DNA of 64,000 bases. Origin: Tyto alba. Taxonomy: Eukaryota; Chordata; Aves; Strigiformes; Tytonidae. Each line of letters starts with the position of its first letter. The stretch's first letter is position 1. Shown here piece by piece: positions 46,766 to 60,800 of this stretch. The notes beneath the pieces were generated by a model, which was given only the letters and a program-made list of their open reading frames with translations, searched no databases and was not told the DNA's origin. The translations under genes were made by a program, and so were the position numbers. Where the stretch lies: assembly GCF_018691265.1 (NCBI RefSeq), contig NW_024881321.1, positions 17,518,698-17,582,697 on the forward strand, in the 5' to 3' direction.

Positions 46766-49700
46766 AAGCACAATTACGTAGCAAGTTTCACTTATTGCTC
46801 GTCCTGAGCAATCTAGTCAAAGCTGGGCAGGTGTAGGCAAGGGCTTGCTTATCTGAAAGATGCTTTTAGCTAGGGACTAGCCCATGATATCTTGTGATCC
46901 TGAATGTCATCCAGTTATAATAGCCTCTTGACAATAATGAATTAAAGTCCATCCCCTCCTCTCCGTTCCTGAACAGCAGGAAGAAAATAAATTATCCACA
47001 ACAAAATCATAATTCTGCAGTCTCCAGTACTCAAGGGGACTTACTCCATGCTACTCCAGTAAATGTGACTTATTGCATGATTTACTGACAAAATAAGATA
47101 TAAGTCTATATAGGTGTTGACAGAGAGGTAATGGTTTATATAAAAAATTGCTCTCCAGTCTCAATTTTCAGATGAGACATTTTTATCTTGCAAGATTGTC
47201 TTCAGGTTGAATAGATCTTTAAACTTCTTTATTTTTCCTTACAAGTATTTTTGATACTTATAAACATTTTCTATCCTGCTAAGTAGTGTACACTTTCTGG
47301 AGGCCACATTACAACTTCTGTAAATTTTTACTATTATTAGGCACTAATCAAAGTCCCCAAAGTCTAGTACATCTGACCTTTGAAGTTCAAATCTGATCTA
47401 CCCTGAAACAATGTTGCTTTGAGCTGTCTCTGTTGGTATGGTCAGATGTTGCAAATGATCAAGTTAACATAAGAAATTCTCCACATAGCTAAAAGATACT
47501 GTGTAAAAAATTGCACTCAACTGCAATGCAGCTTAAAACAGACTGTGATCATGCCCATGCAAAAGCAAAGTAACCTGTTTCCTAAACTCTGTTACTGTCA
47601 TTGTTAAGCTTATTTGCCAAGACTAGATCCACACCAGGATGCAATGATAAAAGGGCTTAATATTCCATTTGTGTCAGCCTATAAAGATTCACAGAAATTA
47701 ACAGCCAGAACACATGCAAGCTCTGCTACGCTGATCAAAATCACTCTGAAGGATTTCTGAGGATTATACTGGTTAAAGAATCTGGGACTGATAAATATTC
47801 TTGATGTTGAACTGACATAGGCAAATGTTAGAGGGTGGACACGGGCTTTGGGTAGACTGTCCTCAGCCATTGACAGAACAAGGCCAGCATGGGCCATAAG
47901 CAGCCTGCAGAGCCTGGGGGTCATCTTCCTTCTGCCCTTGCTGGAGAAGCTTGGATGAAACTCTGACAAAGGAACAGTTCTTTGTGTTCCTTCCTAAAGC
48001 CTCAATCCAATCCTGTGCAACCAGTTATTTAGGTAAATCTAATTACTTGAGGTATTGCACAGTTCAAGAATAATTTCTTTTAAATGTTGTGAACAGCTGT
48101 ATTAAAAAAAAAAAATCAAACAGGGGGAAAGCTTTTGGAAAAACCTCTTATTCAGCACAAAAATAGAAAGTTATGCAGAATACTGGATTTTAGGCTTATC
48201 TGCCACTGCCTAGAATGTCTCACTTGAACTAATCTGCTTTCCCGTGTTTTCTTGTTTTCCTTGACATTACCCTTATTTATGCACAAGCCCTAGTCTGTAG
48301 AAGCTTACCTTGCTTACTGCTTCCTGTTTCATTTTACTTTTCCTTTGCTCACTGGTGCTAGCAGTTACCTAATAACAATTTTAGAACAATCAATCAGCAG
48401 TCTGAGCAAGCAGATAACTTACCAAACACTTGAACCCTGTAATTGTGTTCTGACCTTGTTTTTACTACAGGTTAGAGTGATAGATTCTTCGCAGCAATAC
48501 CATACTTTGTTGTTCTGTAAATGCAGTTCACCTGCCTAAGGTGAACTTTACTGCAGAGGAAAAATCAACCATGGCCACATAAAACCTAGCAGTACATGGA
48601 GGAGTCAGTGACAGCATAGGGAGTGTTGGCAAACAAGGCACAATATTACCTAAACCAAAGAAAGCTTCAGGACATAAGTGTCCAAGGCAACCGGGTAGGA
48701 GACTTGAGAGTCCTTATGCTGAATATGCATTTAAGCAGATTATTAAATAATTTGCAGTGAAATATTTTTTCACTCGAAGTTCCTCTCCCACCATGAACTT
48801 CTGAATAAATGCTGTCTTCCCTGTAATTAAATAAACCAATAGAGTTGTTCATAGAGTGGTATGTGATTCAGGTGTGATTCCTACTGGGCAAATGACATTC
48901 AAAGTATGGAGATTTCCTACTACAATGTTATTAAAGCCACCATTTATTATGCAGCTTCATTAAGAAACATGCACTATTTCTGTGCTTTGCAGGAGAGGTA
49001 TTTTGAGTCTGAAGAACAACTGGCTGAAGCACATGGATGGTCTTTAGCTGTTTAAAATGAAATAATTCTCCCTTGCTAGGAAGTGGGATGGAATGACAGT
49101 TTTGAGTTATCGCCAGAAGCTGTTCTAGGTTTTGAATGCGAATGATGGTTCTGAGAGGACTATTGCAGACACCATGTGCACATGCATGCCTGTGCGTGTG
49201 TGTGTGTGAGACCGACATGCTCAGAAGGCAGTAGCTGATAGTGGGTAGAGATGCAAAAGTAAGTGACAGCTCCTACAGGTGCCTGTCGTGGTGAGGGACT
49301 GCCCATCCTATGCCCTGCCCAGACATAGGGAGACAAACTCTTACAGAGTATGTGTCAAAACAGGCATCACATGTGAGCAAGGGACCCTGTTTGGGGGCAT
49401 AGAAGGGAACCACGAAGGTAATACTGGTCTCTCTGATTGACAGTAGTATTGGTGCCACTAGCATTGAGTTGTTGTCAAGCTTCACAACAAAAAAAATGAA
49501 GAGAGGATGAAATTCTTTCTGGCCTCAGAGGAGGCATGAAAGAAAACATGGAAGAATGTGTTTAAAAGTGTTAGAAGGGAGCAATCTTGTTTGATCAGTG
49601 GCAAATCTGATACAGCAGCAGCTTTCTGAGGAGAAGAGCAGTGAGATGGAACAAAACAGTCATAACTTTGAAAGCTGAGTGCTGAACAGAGGCGAGTAAT

Positions 49701-51869
49701 CTCTTCCCTTATCTTCTGCCCAAACTCTCACAGCCCATCGTGCAGTAGCCTTCCATCACAGCAGTGTGCTCCTGGCTCATGTCAGTACAGTCAATGGAGA
49801 TCGCAACTGTTATTCTTCTGACTAAGAGGTGTCCTCTTTAGGGTTTACAGTTCTCCAGATTCGGGCTTGTTTATTTGACACAGGCAGGTCTAGTGACGTT
49901 ATGGGATATCTTCCTATATTTCAGCCACCCTCCAGCTGTCACTCTGGGTACCATCTCCCATAGGGTCACTGTCATATCAGACAGCCCTGTAAGAGTGTTT
50001 CACCCAGCCTATGAGATCTTTGGTAGCCCCAGTCACCAACATCTTGGGAGGAAAACAAATGTTCGCCCTGTTGAATTTGCCCCAGTGGCTGACAGGAGAG
50101 GAACAACACAGGGAAACTCTAAGAACAGTGTTCAGTAGGATGTGAATTGAAAAAGGAGAGGAATGGTCTCTGACAGGATGTGGAACAAATGTATTTATCA
50201 GTTATTAAAACATGTTCAAGCTATGAAGTTTGTATTATTGATAGATGGCAAAGTAAAATCAGAAAGAGGAAGTTGAGAGAAGAGCAGATGAAATTTGGTC
50301 AAACTTAAATTATCAGAATAAGTTTAAGTTACCAGAATACTGGTTTTATCAGAAAACATGGCTGTTAATAAAGAAGAAAGTGTATCTCCAGAAGAAACTT
50401 GAACACCTGGCACTGAAGATGTAATTGGTGTCAGGAGCATGGAAAGTCGGCAAATGCAGATGAGAAGGTAGAAAAATGGCAAAATGAAGCTATTAGAAAT
50501 TCATTGGAGTATGCCACCAAAAACTTGTTTCCTTTTGGTGACTTTGTTTACCTGCAGACTTATTAACGAACAGAGAAGCAACAAAAGCATGCGTGTGATC
50601 TCCACAGCCCAGGTCCCACCCATGCATTTTCTGAGGCTCTGTTTTTCAGGGGAGAAGTGCCGGTGGTTTTTGTCTGAAGTGCTTCTTACTTGTGTTGAAT
50701 GACATGGACTACAACTTGTATAAACTTATACTTCTCTGACAGAGCCCCTTTTCAGACATTCTCTATTCTAATTGCCAGTGGAGATTTTATTTAATAGGCT
50801 GAAACACCAACTGAGGTGAAGCATCTCATTTCTCAGTGTTGCACACTAACACAAAACCAGAAGGAATGTACACTAAGTTATATCAGATAATTAGCATGCA
50901 CTAATAGAAGTTAATCAAAATCAATAAACACAAAGCATGTTGCACAAATGATAAAATGCGAACATTTGAATTGAATTTTCACAGTAATGTAGTTCAAAAT
51001 TATTAAATTCTATTAGTAATTCAGCATGATCTGCAGTCATATACCTCTCTTAGTATAACCTGGCAGATATTTGAGCAAGATTTGATTCACATCTGTGAGT
51101 CTCGTTGATGTGAAATATCGTACAGCCTTGATGCCAGATGTGAAATTATCCTTATTAGGTGTTTTTCTTTAACAATTGTGTTTTACCACAGTGATTAGAC
51201 CAGATGGAGCATAAATCTTTTCTTCCTTTTTTTTTTTTTTTTTAACCTACATCCTTTCAAAATCCAGTTACCATAACAACTTGATTTCACTGTTTTTGTT
51301 AAATCATCTTCTTTTTATATCACACCTAGAACTTTTGTCTGACTCACCAATTAATACAACTAATTTTTTAGTTAATTATTTGCTGTCAAAAATCTGTCTA
51401 CAACTTCTCTTTTGTTTTCTCCTTTTTTTTGGTGGGGGAAGGGAAAGAAGGAGTAATGTCTTTTGTTTGGCATATTTAGTATCAGCAATAAGTAGACAGA
51501 GTGGTAATATAAACCTTCTACAAAACAATAAAGCAGAAGGACTCCCGGCAGAAAGCTTGAGAATCTCAAACCATACTTACACAGACTTCTAACAATATTT
51601 TTTTAAAGGACATTCCTTTCCATGAAAATTAAATACTCCTGGTAATTTCACAACACCAGAGATTTGTATATATTTCCCTCTTTGTTTGAATGGGCCAATT
51701 CAAATCTTCTTTTATGATAACAACATAAAACCATATTGCAGTAAAATATCTTCCCTTCTGTCTCCTTTTTCTCTTGCTTAATATCTATTTGACTTTGTCG
51801 GGGAGAAAAGAGAGACAGTGGGAGGTGTGATAAGTTAATATCTAGGAATAAAAAGGCGCTACCTAGCAA
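46766..51869. other. Unique DNA, no gene recognised
   Basis: Holds a short TG repeat at 49194-49208, a T-run at 51223-51243, an A-run at 48101-48114, and scattered short ORFs of up to about 103 codons without recognisable domains. No transposon identified. Confidence 0.5.
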
Positions 51870-52229
51870 CATTTCTCTGGAAAATAAATCTCATTTGTCA
51901 AGCAACTCTAAAACAGGGGCTACATTGCCCAGGGGATTGATAATGGCATACAGAGCTTTTCACGGCAAGTCACTAAAATATAAATGCAGCCCAGGTCAGT
52001 AGCAACTGAACACTGTTACTGTCTGACAGCTGTTTAGTGGTCTGTATGAAATGCCGCCTTAGTCTTCACTCAATTCCTAGTGGGAAGGTGGCTGCATCCC
52101 AATTAGCATTAATTGGCTCCCTTATTGTTAGCAAGGCGACCAAGGACCGTGCAGAGTGAGGGAGCGGAGGGCTGGAGGAAGCATGCTGTGACCGACTAGG
52201 CCAGCTGTGTCTCTAGTTAAAACAGCCAC
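51870..52229. promoter_or_regulatory. Possible non-coding regulatory block
   Basis: A stretch with balanced composition and dense transcription-factor-like words: ATTGATAATGG near 51937, TGACAGCTGTTTAG (TALE/E-box type) near 52024, and the perfect palindromic pair CCAATTA-GCAT-TAATTGG at 52099-52116 (homeodomain type). It contains no ORF or known repeat. The density of motifs is suggestive only; chance motif matches are common, and no conservation data are available here. Confidence 0.2.
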
Positions 52230-52667
52230 TTAGCTACAGCATTCCCAACAGACTATTCTATAACTCCTGTTTAAAAGCTGGGAGTGAAGGAGCCTCGACA
52301 ACATTCCTTTGGTGCGCCTGTTTCAGTGGTTCATGTCTCCTGTCCTTACAGCAGGTTTTTCCTTCTCAAGTCTTACCAAAACCATCTTGTTTGAAAAGTT
52401 AAGGGATTTCTTTTTGTCCTTCTGTAGGGAATCAAACCATCAAAGGAATTTACCAGGTTTCTCAGCCTTTTATCATGCAGTGTGTTTTCCCCTGGACTCT
52501 AGCCAATTTGTCTACATGGCTCATAAAGTACAATGACCAAAACCAGACACAGCGCTCCAACTGGGGCTTTACCAAAGATACCTACAGGATAATTACTGTT
52601 TTGCTTGCCATACATTAATGCCTGTCTAATACAACTCAAGATAAGTTTTTCTGCTGCAGAATCTGAT
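52230..52667 (-). mobile_element. Ancient CR1 (L3-like) LINE fragment
   Basis: The plus strand reads TTTAAAAGCTGGGAGTGAAG, then GAGCCTCGACAACATTCC, TTTGGTGCGCCTGTTTCAGT, and farther on CTGGACTCTAGCCAATTTGT, CCAAAACCAGACACAGCGCT and CCAACTGGGGCTTTACC. These follow, in order, the reverse complement of old CR1/L3-type 3' sequence ('gagtgaaggagcctcaacaacattcctttggagcctgttccagtgg ... ctctctccaatttgtc ... ggacacagtactccagctggggc'). Similarity is patchy with internal losses, so it is much older than the other CR1 copies here. A deletion lies in the middle (about 52380-52490). No coding capacity remains. Confidence 0.75.
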
Positions 52668-54289
52668 GTCGAATCATGCTTACTAGAAAGTATGAGTGAT
52701 AATATATAATGCAGTGACCCCTGAACACGCATGTTTCAAGTGGTTCAGAGATTATTTCAGCTGGATCTCTAACCATTGAGGACAAGCTGTTAGGTGCTTC
52801 TGAATGGATAATCTGACTGATATAAACACTCTTTAAGGTCTTCTTTCCTTGTTCTGCTTTGTTAATTACCAAACGACACTTCAGGTTATGGATAAGAATA
52901 AGACAAAGGATGCATTGAATGTTACTGCTCCTCCTGTAATTCACTCTCTTTCTCTGTTTTGCAATAGACCTTTTCCTTGCCTTTGTGTCCTACTTCTACA
53001 TTTATAAAAGTTTCCTTACCAACTTGTATATTCCTACTTCACTGAAGTAATGTTGTATTTTTACTATTTTATATTATGTTTGTTTTTCTCCCCCCTTGCT
53101 TATACTATTTTTTATACTTAGCACTATATCGTCTTTCAGTGTTTTGGTGATTCCTTTTTCAATGTCATTGAAGAGCTTTCTATACAGCTGAGAACAGACT
53201 ATTGCTAAACTTCTCATGGTTTTTTTTTTTTGCAGGAAGATATCTTGCTGTTGTACACGTGGCAAAAACAATTTAAATAGCTCGACCGATACCATTCTTC
53301 TTAATCTCTTAGATCAAGAATAATTAACTAAATGTCTGCAATTTTTGTGAGCTAAATGAGAGTTAAGATCTGAAAATCTGTTCAGTCATCAGAATATCTA
53401 GTCTAGTACGATTTGAAATAGTATAAGTAATGTTTTCAGCCCCTGGACACTATTCCAGAAGGGCATAGGACATCTGTAGATCACATGCAATATCTGCCAG
53501 TCCTATTGGGGTGTGTCTTAAATCCTAGAGAGTCTTGAACAGTACCAGAAAGCTATATCTTAATGTCACTCAAGCCCAATGGAATCCAAGGAGCTATTCA
53601 CCTTATTCTAAAGCAGACATCTGTAACCTCACAGCACTCTACACTTCTTTGACTATTTTAAGAAGCAGAGACTTCTTCATTCAAATATCTAGATGCAGAT
53701 ATCTAGTGCTGTTTGGGTTGCCATAGTCCCTAGCTGTCCAAATAGTCATGGGTACTCTACAGGTCCTATATCATACCCACCAGTCCTATGCAGCTGTCCC
53801 AGATACGTCAGGACATTTCAGTGGTACTGCATACCTCACTAGGAATCACAGTGGAAAGATCAACCACACAGGATGTTCTTGAGGCCATCCAGAATTTACT
53901 AGCTTTAGTTCAGTGTGGTCTTGTGGATTTGAAATGAAGTGGTATTGTCTAAAGATGACAGGAGTGTTAAGAGCTGTGTGAGCTTCTTTAAATATAACAA
54001 AATAAGTAATTAGCCACACCAGTAAAAAACAAAAACAAAAAACAAAATACAAAAAACATACACATACAAACTGACTGCTTGTACTTTACTTCTTATTGCA
54101 CCAGTACAGGTTCAACTCGTGTGATTTCTTTACAGTTTGTCATTTCTCAGTACAAATTCAGGAATAACTCTCCAATCATACCGGTTTCTTAAGCTGAAGT
54201 TCACAATTAAGTTTTGAGTTGCTTATTGGCACAGCTGTGTTAGGTTATGTGATAAAACTCATTGGCACACCCATAAAAGAATCTGGGAG
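52668..54289. other. Unique AT-rich DNA, no gene recognised
   Basis: A T-run lies at 53219-53231 and an A-rich AAAAAC-type tract at 54024-54058. Short ORFs up to about 102 codons are present without recognisable motifs. No transposon recognised. Confidence 0.5.
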
Positions 54290-54825
54290 ACACAATGGTA
54301 GGAGGGGGCCCTAAATAGTACCCTGCCAGGCTACTCTCAGGCTTATCACAGGGGCCATCAGCCCATGAAAGGCACATTCCCACAAGCCCAGAGGATCACA
54401 GGGGTACAGTGGCAGGCAGGAACCCAATCACGGACTCCCAAGGAAGGAATTCCTTGTCCCTGCCCCTCCCAGGGTTTTCCCAGGAGAGCCATCATCCCCT
54501 TGGTCCAAGTGTGGAGCTCATCACTGTGAGTCATCAGGACCAGATTTCCAGACCCCCTTTTGCACTGAGGGGGTTGCCAGCAACTGGGACACTGGGATCC
54601 AGAGGGCAACTTACTGGACAGACTGAATGTCTCAACACAGCTGCTGGAGGGATCCTCTTGTACATATGTGTACATATATACATTCTCACTAGTGAACCTT
54701 CATCCTGTCCAGCTGGAGAGGGAAGCAGATGAGGACATCGATGCTGCCTGAGTTTGTATGGGTGCTCTAAGTGTCTGTGATCTATGTGGCTGTGTATATA
54801 TCTGTATATTCATAGTTGAACACTG
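54290..54825 (+). mobile_element. Probable LTR-derived block, ends uncertain
   Basis: A GC-richer block with features I associate with avian ERVL-type LTRs: GCACTGAGGGGGTTGCCAGC, AACTGGGACACTGGGATCC, then GGAGGGATCCTCTTGTACAT and a TATATACATTC..CACTAGTGAACCTTCATC segment followed by CTGTCCAGCTGG. The last resembles the R/U5 part of such LTRs, where CTAGTAAACC or CTAATAAACC is the polyadenylation region. A possible start is TGGTAGGAGGGGGCC (54297) and a possible end TTGAACA (54822), but I find no convincing target duplication and the polyadenylation hexamer is damaged. ORFs on both strands (54358-54732) are by-products. Confidence 0.5.
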
Positions 54826-57800
54826 CAGCAAATCTCCTGTTTCATGGTCAGCATGGACATGATGAAATATTCTTCCATCACAGCATGTTCGCCTGAAATG
54901 AGCTTTTAGCTTGGCAGAATGATACTCTGTCTTCTTACTGTGTGAGATTCTTAAGAGGCTCAGGAAACTCAAGCAAAGTGGCTTCAAAATCATTAATCTT
55001 CAGCCAGCATGTGAAGTCAAGATGCATGCTTTTCACTGGAATCAATCTCTTTTCTGGACATAGACAACATGGTCTGCTGCTTTGAAAACCTTATTCATAT
55101 CACCTCGGGTTGCTAAAGAACTCCTTAGGAGTGTCACGTCATGTTGGTTCAACATGACTAAATTTAGACTATGCGTGATGCAGTGGATGTTCAGAATTGT
55201 TCTCCTGCTTTGGGCTTCTAGGCAGTTAAAGTAGCCGTTTGCTGCTGCAGTCCCATCAGAGCTGTCACTACATCTTACTTCTCTCCAGTGGTGTGGGAGC
55301 TGCTGTTACCTTCCCCTGCCATGTAGCACAAACTGCAAGAAGGATACTCAGGTAATATGTTGGTCACAGGCCATCTGACGAGTAGACAAGTGCTGTAAGC
55401 TCACAGTCTCTGTACTCTTACCTGGGAACAAAAAAATAAGAGCTTTGTGTGCTGATCTTCTTCATGAAAATCAAGATGATTGGGCAGTTCCTTATTTATT
55501 TCTTTATTTTTATTTTAGACATTTAACTATTTCTTCTGTTTCTGCCATTTAACTTAAAATTTTCTTCAATATTACATCAGTCTAGGAACATAAGCTGAGA
55601 AGAGCGTGGATTTTGCTGTCACTTTTCTCTGGGCTATTATTGGGGTGCAGCAGGAGTCTCTGTGTCCCTTGAAAACAAGGCCTTGGCTCTGGAAAGGATA
55701 AATTATAACAGCTTTCTTGACTGTCTGACATTTTATTTCACTCTCTAATTGCACGGAATATTCATGCTGCTTACTAGATATCACATTAGACAGGTTTCCC
55801 AAATCCTCTATATTTGCTAGCAACACTGGCATTTTTCACAAATGGCAAAGCTCTTGGCAGTATCTTTCCCATTGCCCACTGCTAATGTGCATAGCTATCC
55901 TAGAGGCTGCACACACAGTGACAGTGAAATTGGCAGTAAAAGTGCACAATATTTGCAAAATGCACCATCTTGAGTCTTGGAATAAGCCAGGTGCTTTTTC
56001 TGAAATCAAAGATTCCCAAGTCCTTTGGCAGGAAAGAGGAAAAGCTGGTCTCAAGGCGCTGTATGTTCTCCAAAATCTGTAATTTTTGGTCACTGTTTTT
56101 CCTTTTGTCCAGTGTTGCTCCTGTGATCAAAGCACAGTAAGATCTGTGAGATAATGCAGTGAGCCCTGGGTTGTCACTGCAGCGCTAGCCGAAGTCAGAG
56201 CTTGTCTGCTTGCTGTGTGCTAGTAGATGTTTCCATAGATGCCATGCCATTTGCCTTCCATCCCTTACAACTACACGGTCTTTTCCTGACACAGCAGAAA
56301 GTGAAACATTCTGGCCTCTTGTCAGACATGTTGAAATCATGTATTGAACAGTGGAGTAAAAACTATATTGCTAGTCATTGTTTGTACCTAACCAATGCTC
56401 TCAGAAACCCAGCTGCAGCTATCAGTCCCTCATGCAGACACACACTGTATAAAGTGGATGGCCTGCTGTGACTTGGGAGATAGCCAGAGCATATCTGAAC
56501 TCTCTCTAGTGCAGCATGACTAGTGTCACCATAGCCATGGATCAGTAAATGGTATGTTTCATGTATATAATCCCAAGAAAATGCTGCCACAGAGGTGTGG
56601 AGAGCTTAAGTATCTCCCAAGTCAATGACAAAAAGACATTTATCCTTCTCACCCCATTGAAACAATTACTTGTAAAATAACTCTATTTGACGGTAATAGA
56701 TGATTTCTACCTTATTTAACTGGAAAGGTAACATTGGACAATTTTTTACATTATTCCAACCCCATTCTCTTCCTCTGAATGACTTTAATGAGGATATCAT
56801 ATTTCTACCAAAGAAAGAAACTTCCATTCATCAGTTTTTCTGGGAGGAAGAGGAAAACATCATAAATGTGTAAGCCACAGATGGTAAACTTGGGAAAGGG
56901 CTGTTTAAACTGGATATGACAAGCCACTTTTTTCTACATATCCTTGTAGAGTTTTCCCTGGGACACCCTTCACATTTTTCTTGTTACATGTGCTTTGCCT
57001 CTTCCCATTATTACTCCTCCATAAAACACTTTGTTTCTTTGTTTCCTGAGACCCCATCAAGGGATAGATCTTGAAATGGACTGTGGAAGATATAGATATT
57101 TCAAACTATACAATCACACTCATCTGACTTCTGACTTAGCTAGTATAAGACAAAAATTATTCAGACAAGCTTTCTTTATACTGAAGTACATTATCCATAC
57201 TTCAAAGGGAAGGATCTTGACCCTTCAGCACCCACTATAGAGACTTATGCTTTGAGGTCTGCAGGTACCATTTTCGTTCCCCAGATAGTAACAAAAATAG
57301 CAGTTGTTAAAAAGCTACATTTTTTTCCCCCCCTCCTCTGCTCCAGTCATACTATTCTGACCATTTTTTCTCAGTATCAAATATAATTTAGTCATACTAA
57401 GCCTGACCTGTCACAGATTCTTAATGCTTTATCTATATACCTGCTAGACACTTGAACAAATTGCTCACAAGCAAGACTAGTGACATTTGAAAGAAATGCC
57501 ATTCAGTCACCAGCAAATTCAAATTAAGATACTTAACATAGAGACAGTATTTATTGTTTAAAATTTAATGCGTCTTCCTAAGCCCATTAGGCACATTTTA
57601 CATTTAGGGAAAAAGCCATTTCAAGCTCTTAATAAAAATCACATTTAGAGATGCAGATCTGAATTAATATCATTAATATTTTAAAAATTAAATCCCTAAG
57701 TCTTTCAGATGTAGATTTTCAATGGGTAAACTATCTTTGAAAATGGTAGGAGAAAAACATGCGTGTGTATGCATGTGTGTGCTTGCCTGTGCAAATGAAT

Positions 57801-60800
57801 GGTAAAGATATTGTCATGACTTTGTTAGAGAAAAATATATCGCACTTCTTTCATCCACACCTATTTTTATCAACTATTCATACATCCCTATAGCATGTTG
57901 ACATTGCAGTTTCTTGCTTCATGGCAGACTGACATCCTTCTGTTTGCAAATAAGGAAAGAAATGTTTTATACATAATTTTGAAATTGCTCAGCTATCACA
58001 GCCTCAGAAGAAGGGAAACATTCTAGGTCAACTCCCTTATTTTTCTCCCAAGGCAAGGTTGTTAAAAAATCTACACGCTACAGCTTTCACCAGCTCAACT
58101 TCTGCTGAAATAGATCCACCTGATCTTAAATTACAACAGGAACTGTATCGTTAAAACTGATTAAGGGATGACAATGTTTGAGGGATAGCTCACAAATGCA
58201 GCCGGGTGATGTTGCAAGATAACGCCAGAGCAGTTGAAGTGGCTCAGACAGCCCAGGAAATCTGTCTCTGTATACTTCTGAATTCTGCTTGATTTTCTGA
58301 ACTTTACCTCTGACCAAAACCTTCAGTGTGGATTAAATCTTTCATTTTATGAGCAAAAGCAGCCAGTGCCAGAGAGACTGAACAAGACTATTAACATTTG
58401 AATAACCTTGTCCTGCTAAAACAGGAGACTGCTAGCCCCATCAACTGCTAATAGCCTTCTGCCTAAACCCTGACAGAGGTTGGAGAGAAAAAAAAAATGA
58501 GGTGTTCAGAGTATTAGGAACTGGTTTTTATGAAGAGATCATCCCTTACATTTGGTTTAATAGCTGGAAGATTTATCAGGAAGCAAAACAGCAGGCAGTC
58601 TGTACACCTCAAGGTCCTTTGTATTTCAACAAGATCTGAGAGGCTTTTACTGATAGCATGGAAGTAGAGTCTGCGGTTTCCAAATATCTGTATATTTGGA
58701 GTCTTTGCATTCATTAAACATTTAAAGACATTAATTTCACAGATTCTCCTAGTTCTTTTCCTTCTGCTTAGTTCTCAGCTATAAACCAGTAAGGCCCAAA
58801 GTTATGCATGAGCTATCAGTGGAACTCAGTGATGATTGGCATTGGTCTTGGGTCAAACATCTAAGGTTCCAGGGAAGAAGCCTGACTCCCAGAGCTAAGC
58901 TGAGGAGCTAGACAGAGTGATGATGACCACTCTTTCTGTATTCACAATGGGCCAAATTAAGTGCTTAGCTGCCCTTTGAGTGCTTAAATTTCATACTCAA
59001 ACACTACAGAGATCTTAAAAAACAACACTGAAATATTATCTCACCTGGTAAGTCCCTCTCTTGTGCTGGTGGACATTTACAAAATCACCTAGCTCATCAA
59101 CCTTGCATCTGGGGTTCACACTTCGGCTTTAGCAGGATTCTCAAAATCAAACTAAAGAGACCTGATTCTTTACTGAGGAAAAAGGAAAGAAGTTTGCATG
59201 CAGCTTAGTGAGACACTCACCTGGAATATCATGCTCTATATCCTGTATCAAGTACTATATAAACATTTATGTGATGGAATCATTGAACAGAATGAGCTGC
59301 CGATAATCACACCAAATAATACCCATACATCAAAGTTACGGCATCCACCTGGGACACAGGAAAGCAGTCTTTAAAGTCATGGTCCAAATACAAAAAGGAA
59401 AAATAGGGAATTAAAGTCAAGCCTCCAGACTCCAAGGACAGTCTTCCCCTAAGCATAAGTGAGTTTTTTATCTATGGATTCTATGTTTCCTTTTGGAAAA
59501 TACCATCTTTACTTTTAAAGCAATAAAATAATTAAATATTTAGTACAGTGAGTGAAGACTGATGATTTCCTTCAGTCCAGAGTTCACAGGTTATTCCTCA
59601 GAGTTTCTTATTAGCTATTTTACACGGCTCCCTGCTTAGAATGATGATTTGTCCTGTTGGGGACATTTCACTGGCTTATAACAGGTGCCTAAAGAACTTC
59701 ACCAGAAATTAACAAAAGAAGACATTTCCACTAGACAGTGACTTAAACATCATCAGTTTGACTACTCTCTTTGGCGGACATTTCTTGTATGATCTCAAAA
59801 AAAATCAAAACATCTTTTCAATCCATTTACTACATGTTAAAAGGTGTCAATAAGCAGGGCCACAGCAAGGCTGAGGCAAAATCAGTACTCCAAGCTGATG
59901 CAGGTTTATCCCTTTTATCTCCAATGACAAAGAGAAGGAGTGTAGTTTCACAAGAGGATGAACCAAAAGCAGTATTATACTGATTGAAAATATCCCAAGA
60001 TGATGTAGCACTCCTATCAGAAAAATCTGGGTAGAGTTATTGCTGTCTTCATCTCTTGTGTGAGAGGAACATTTGTAATTGGGAAGTGGCATTGCATATA
60101 TGTCAGTCTAATACAAATAGGAGGAATTCCCCATGATAAGCACTGACATTGAGAAAAACAGATTTAGGCTAAGTTAACTTTGATGGTCAACCTATTTTGA
60201 AGAAGCAATTCAAAAACAAAATTTTAGTACCTTCTTTCAGGATATAGGACTTAGGGAGAATGAAGCTGGAATAAAACTGGTGTGTCAGAAGGCATTTATT
60301 ACTCCATAGGAGTTTGTAGGAAACAAGGGCAAGACACTTTAAGAGTCCTCAACAGAAACTTGTAGGTCTTGTGATTAAGGGAGGGAATTTCAGGATTAAA
60401 GGACAATGTTAGGGAAAATGGAAAATGTAGAAGAAATTGAAAAAGAGGTGACTAAGGAGTGAAATTTAATAGATTTAACATATCTGAAATGGGATTAGGT
60501 GGTAGATCCTGAAGATTTGTGAGGGGTCCTGATTACTTTTCTGTTATTAAGATTAGAAATACTGGCAAGCCAGTTCCAGTGGTCTTAGTCACGTCACCGG
60601 ATCTGCATCGAGTCCAAATTATGTTGAAATCTAGACCTCGGTCTCCTAATTACATCAAGAAAGTAAGTAGCAGATGGAGAAATTAAAGAAAAAACACAGA
60701 GAAATTAGGGGCTTGTGAGGCAGACAGTCTGTTACAAAAATAAATGTGCTTTCACATTACTGTACATAACCTAAATGGAGCATTTATAAACAATTTTGCG

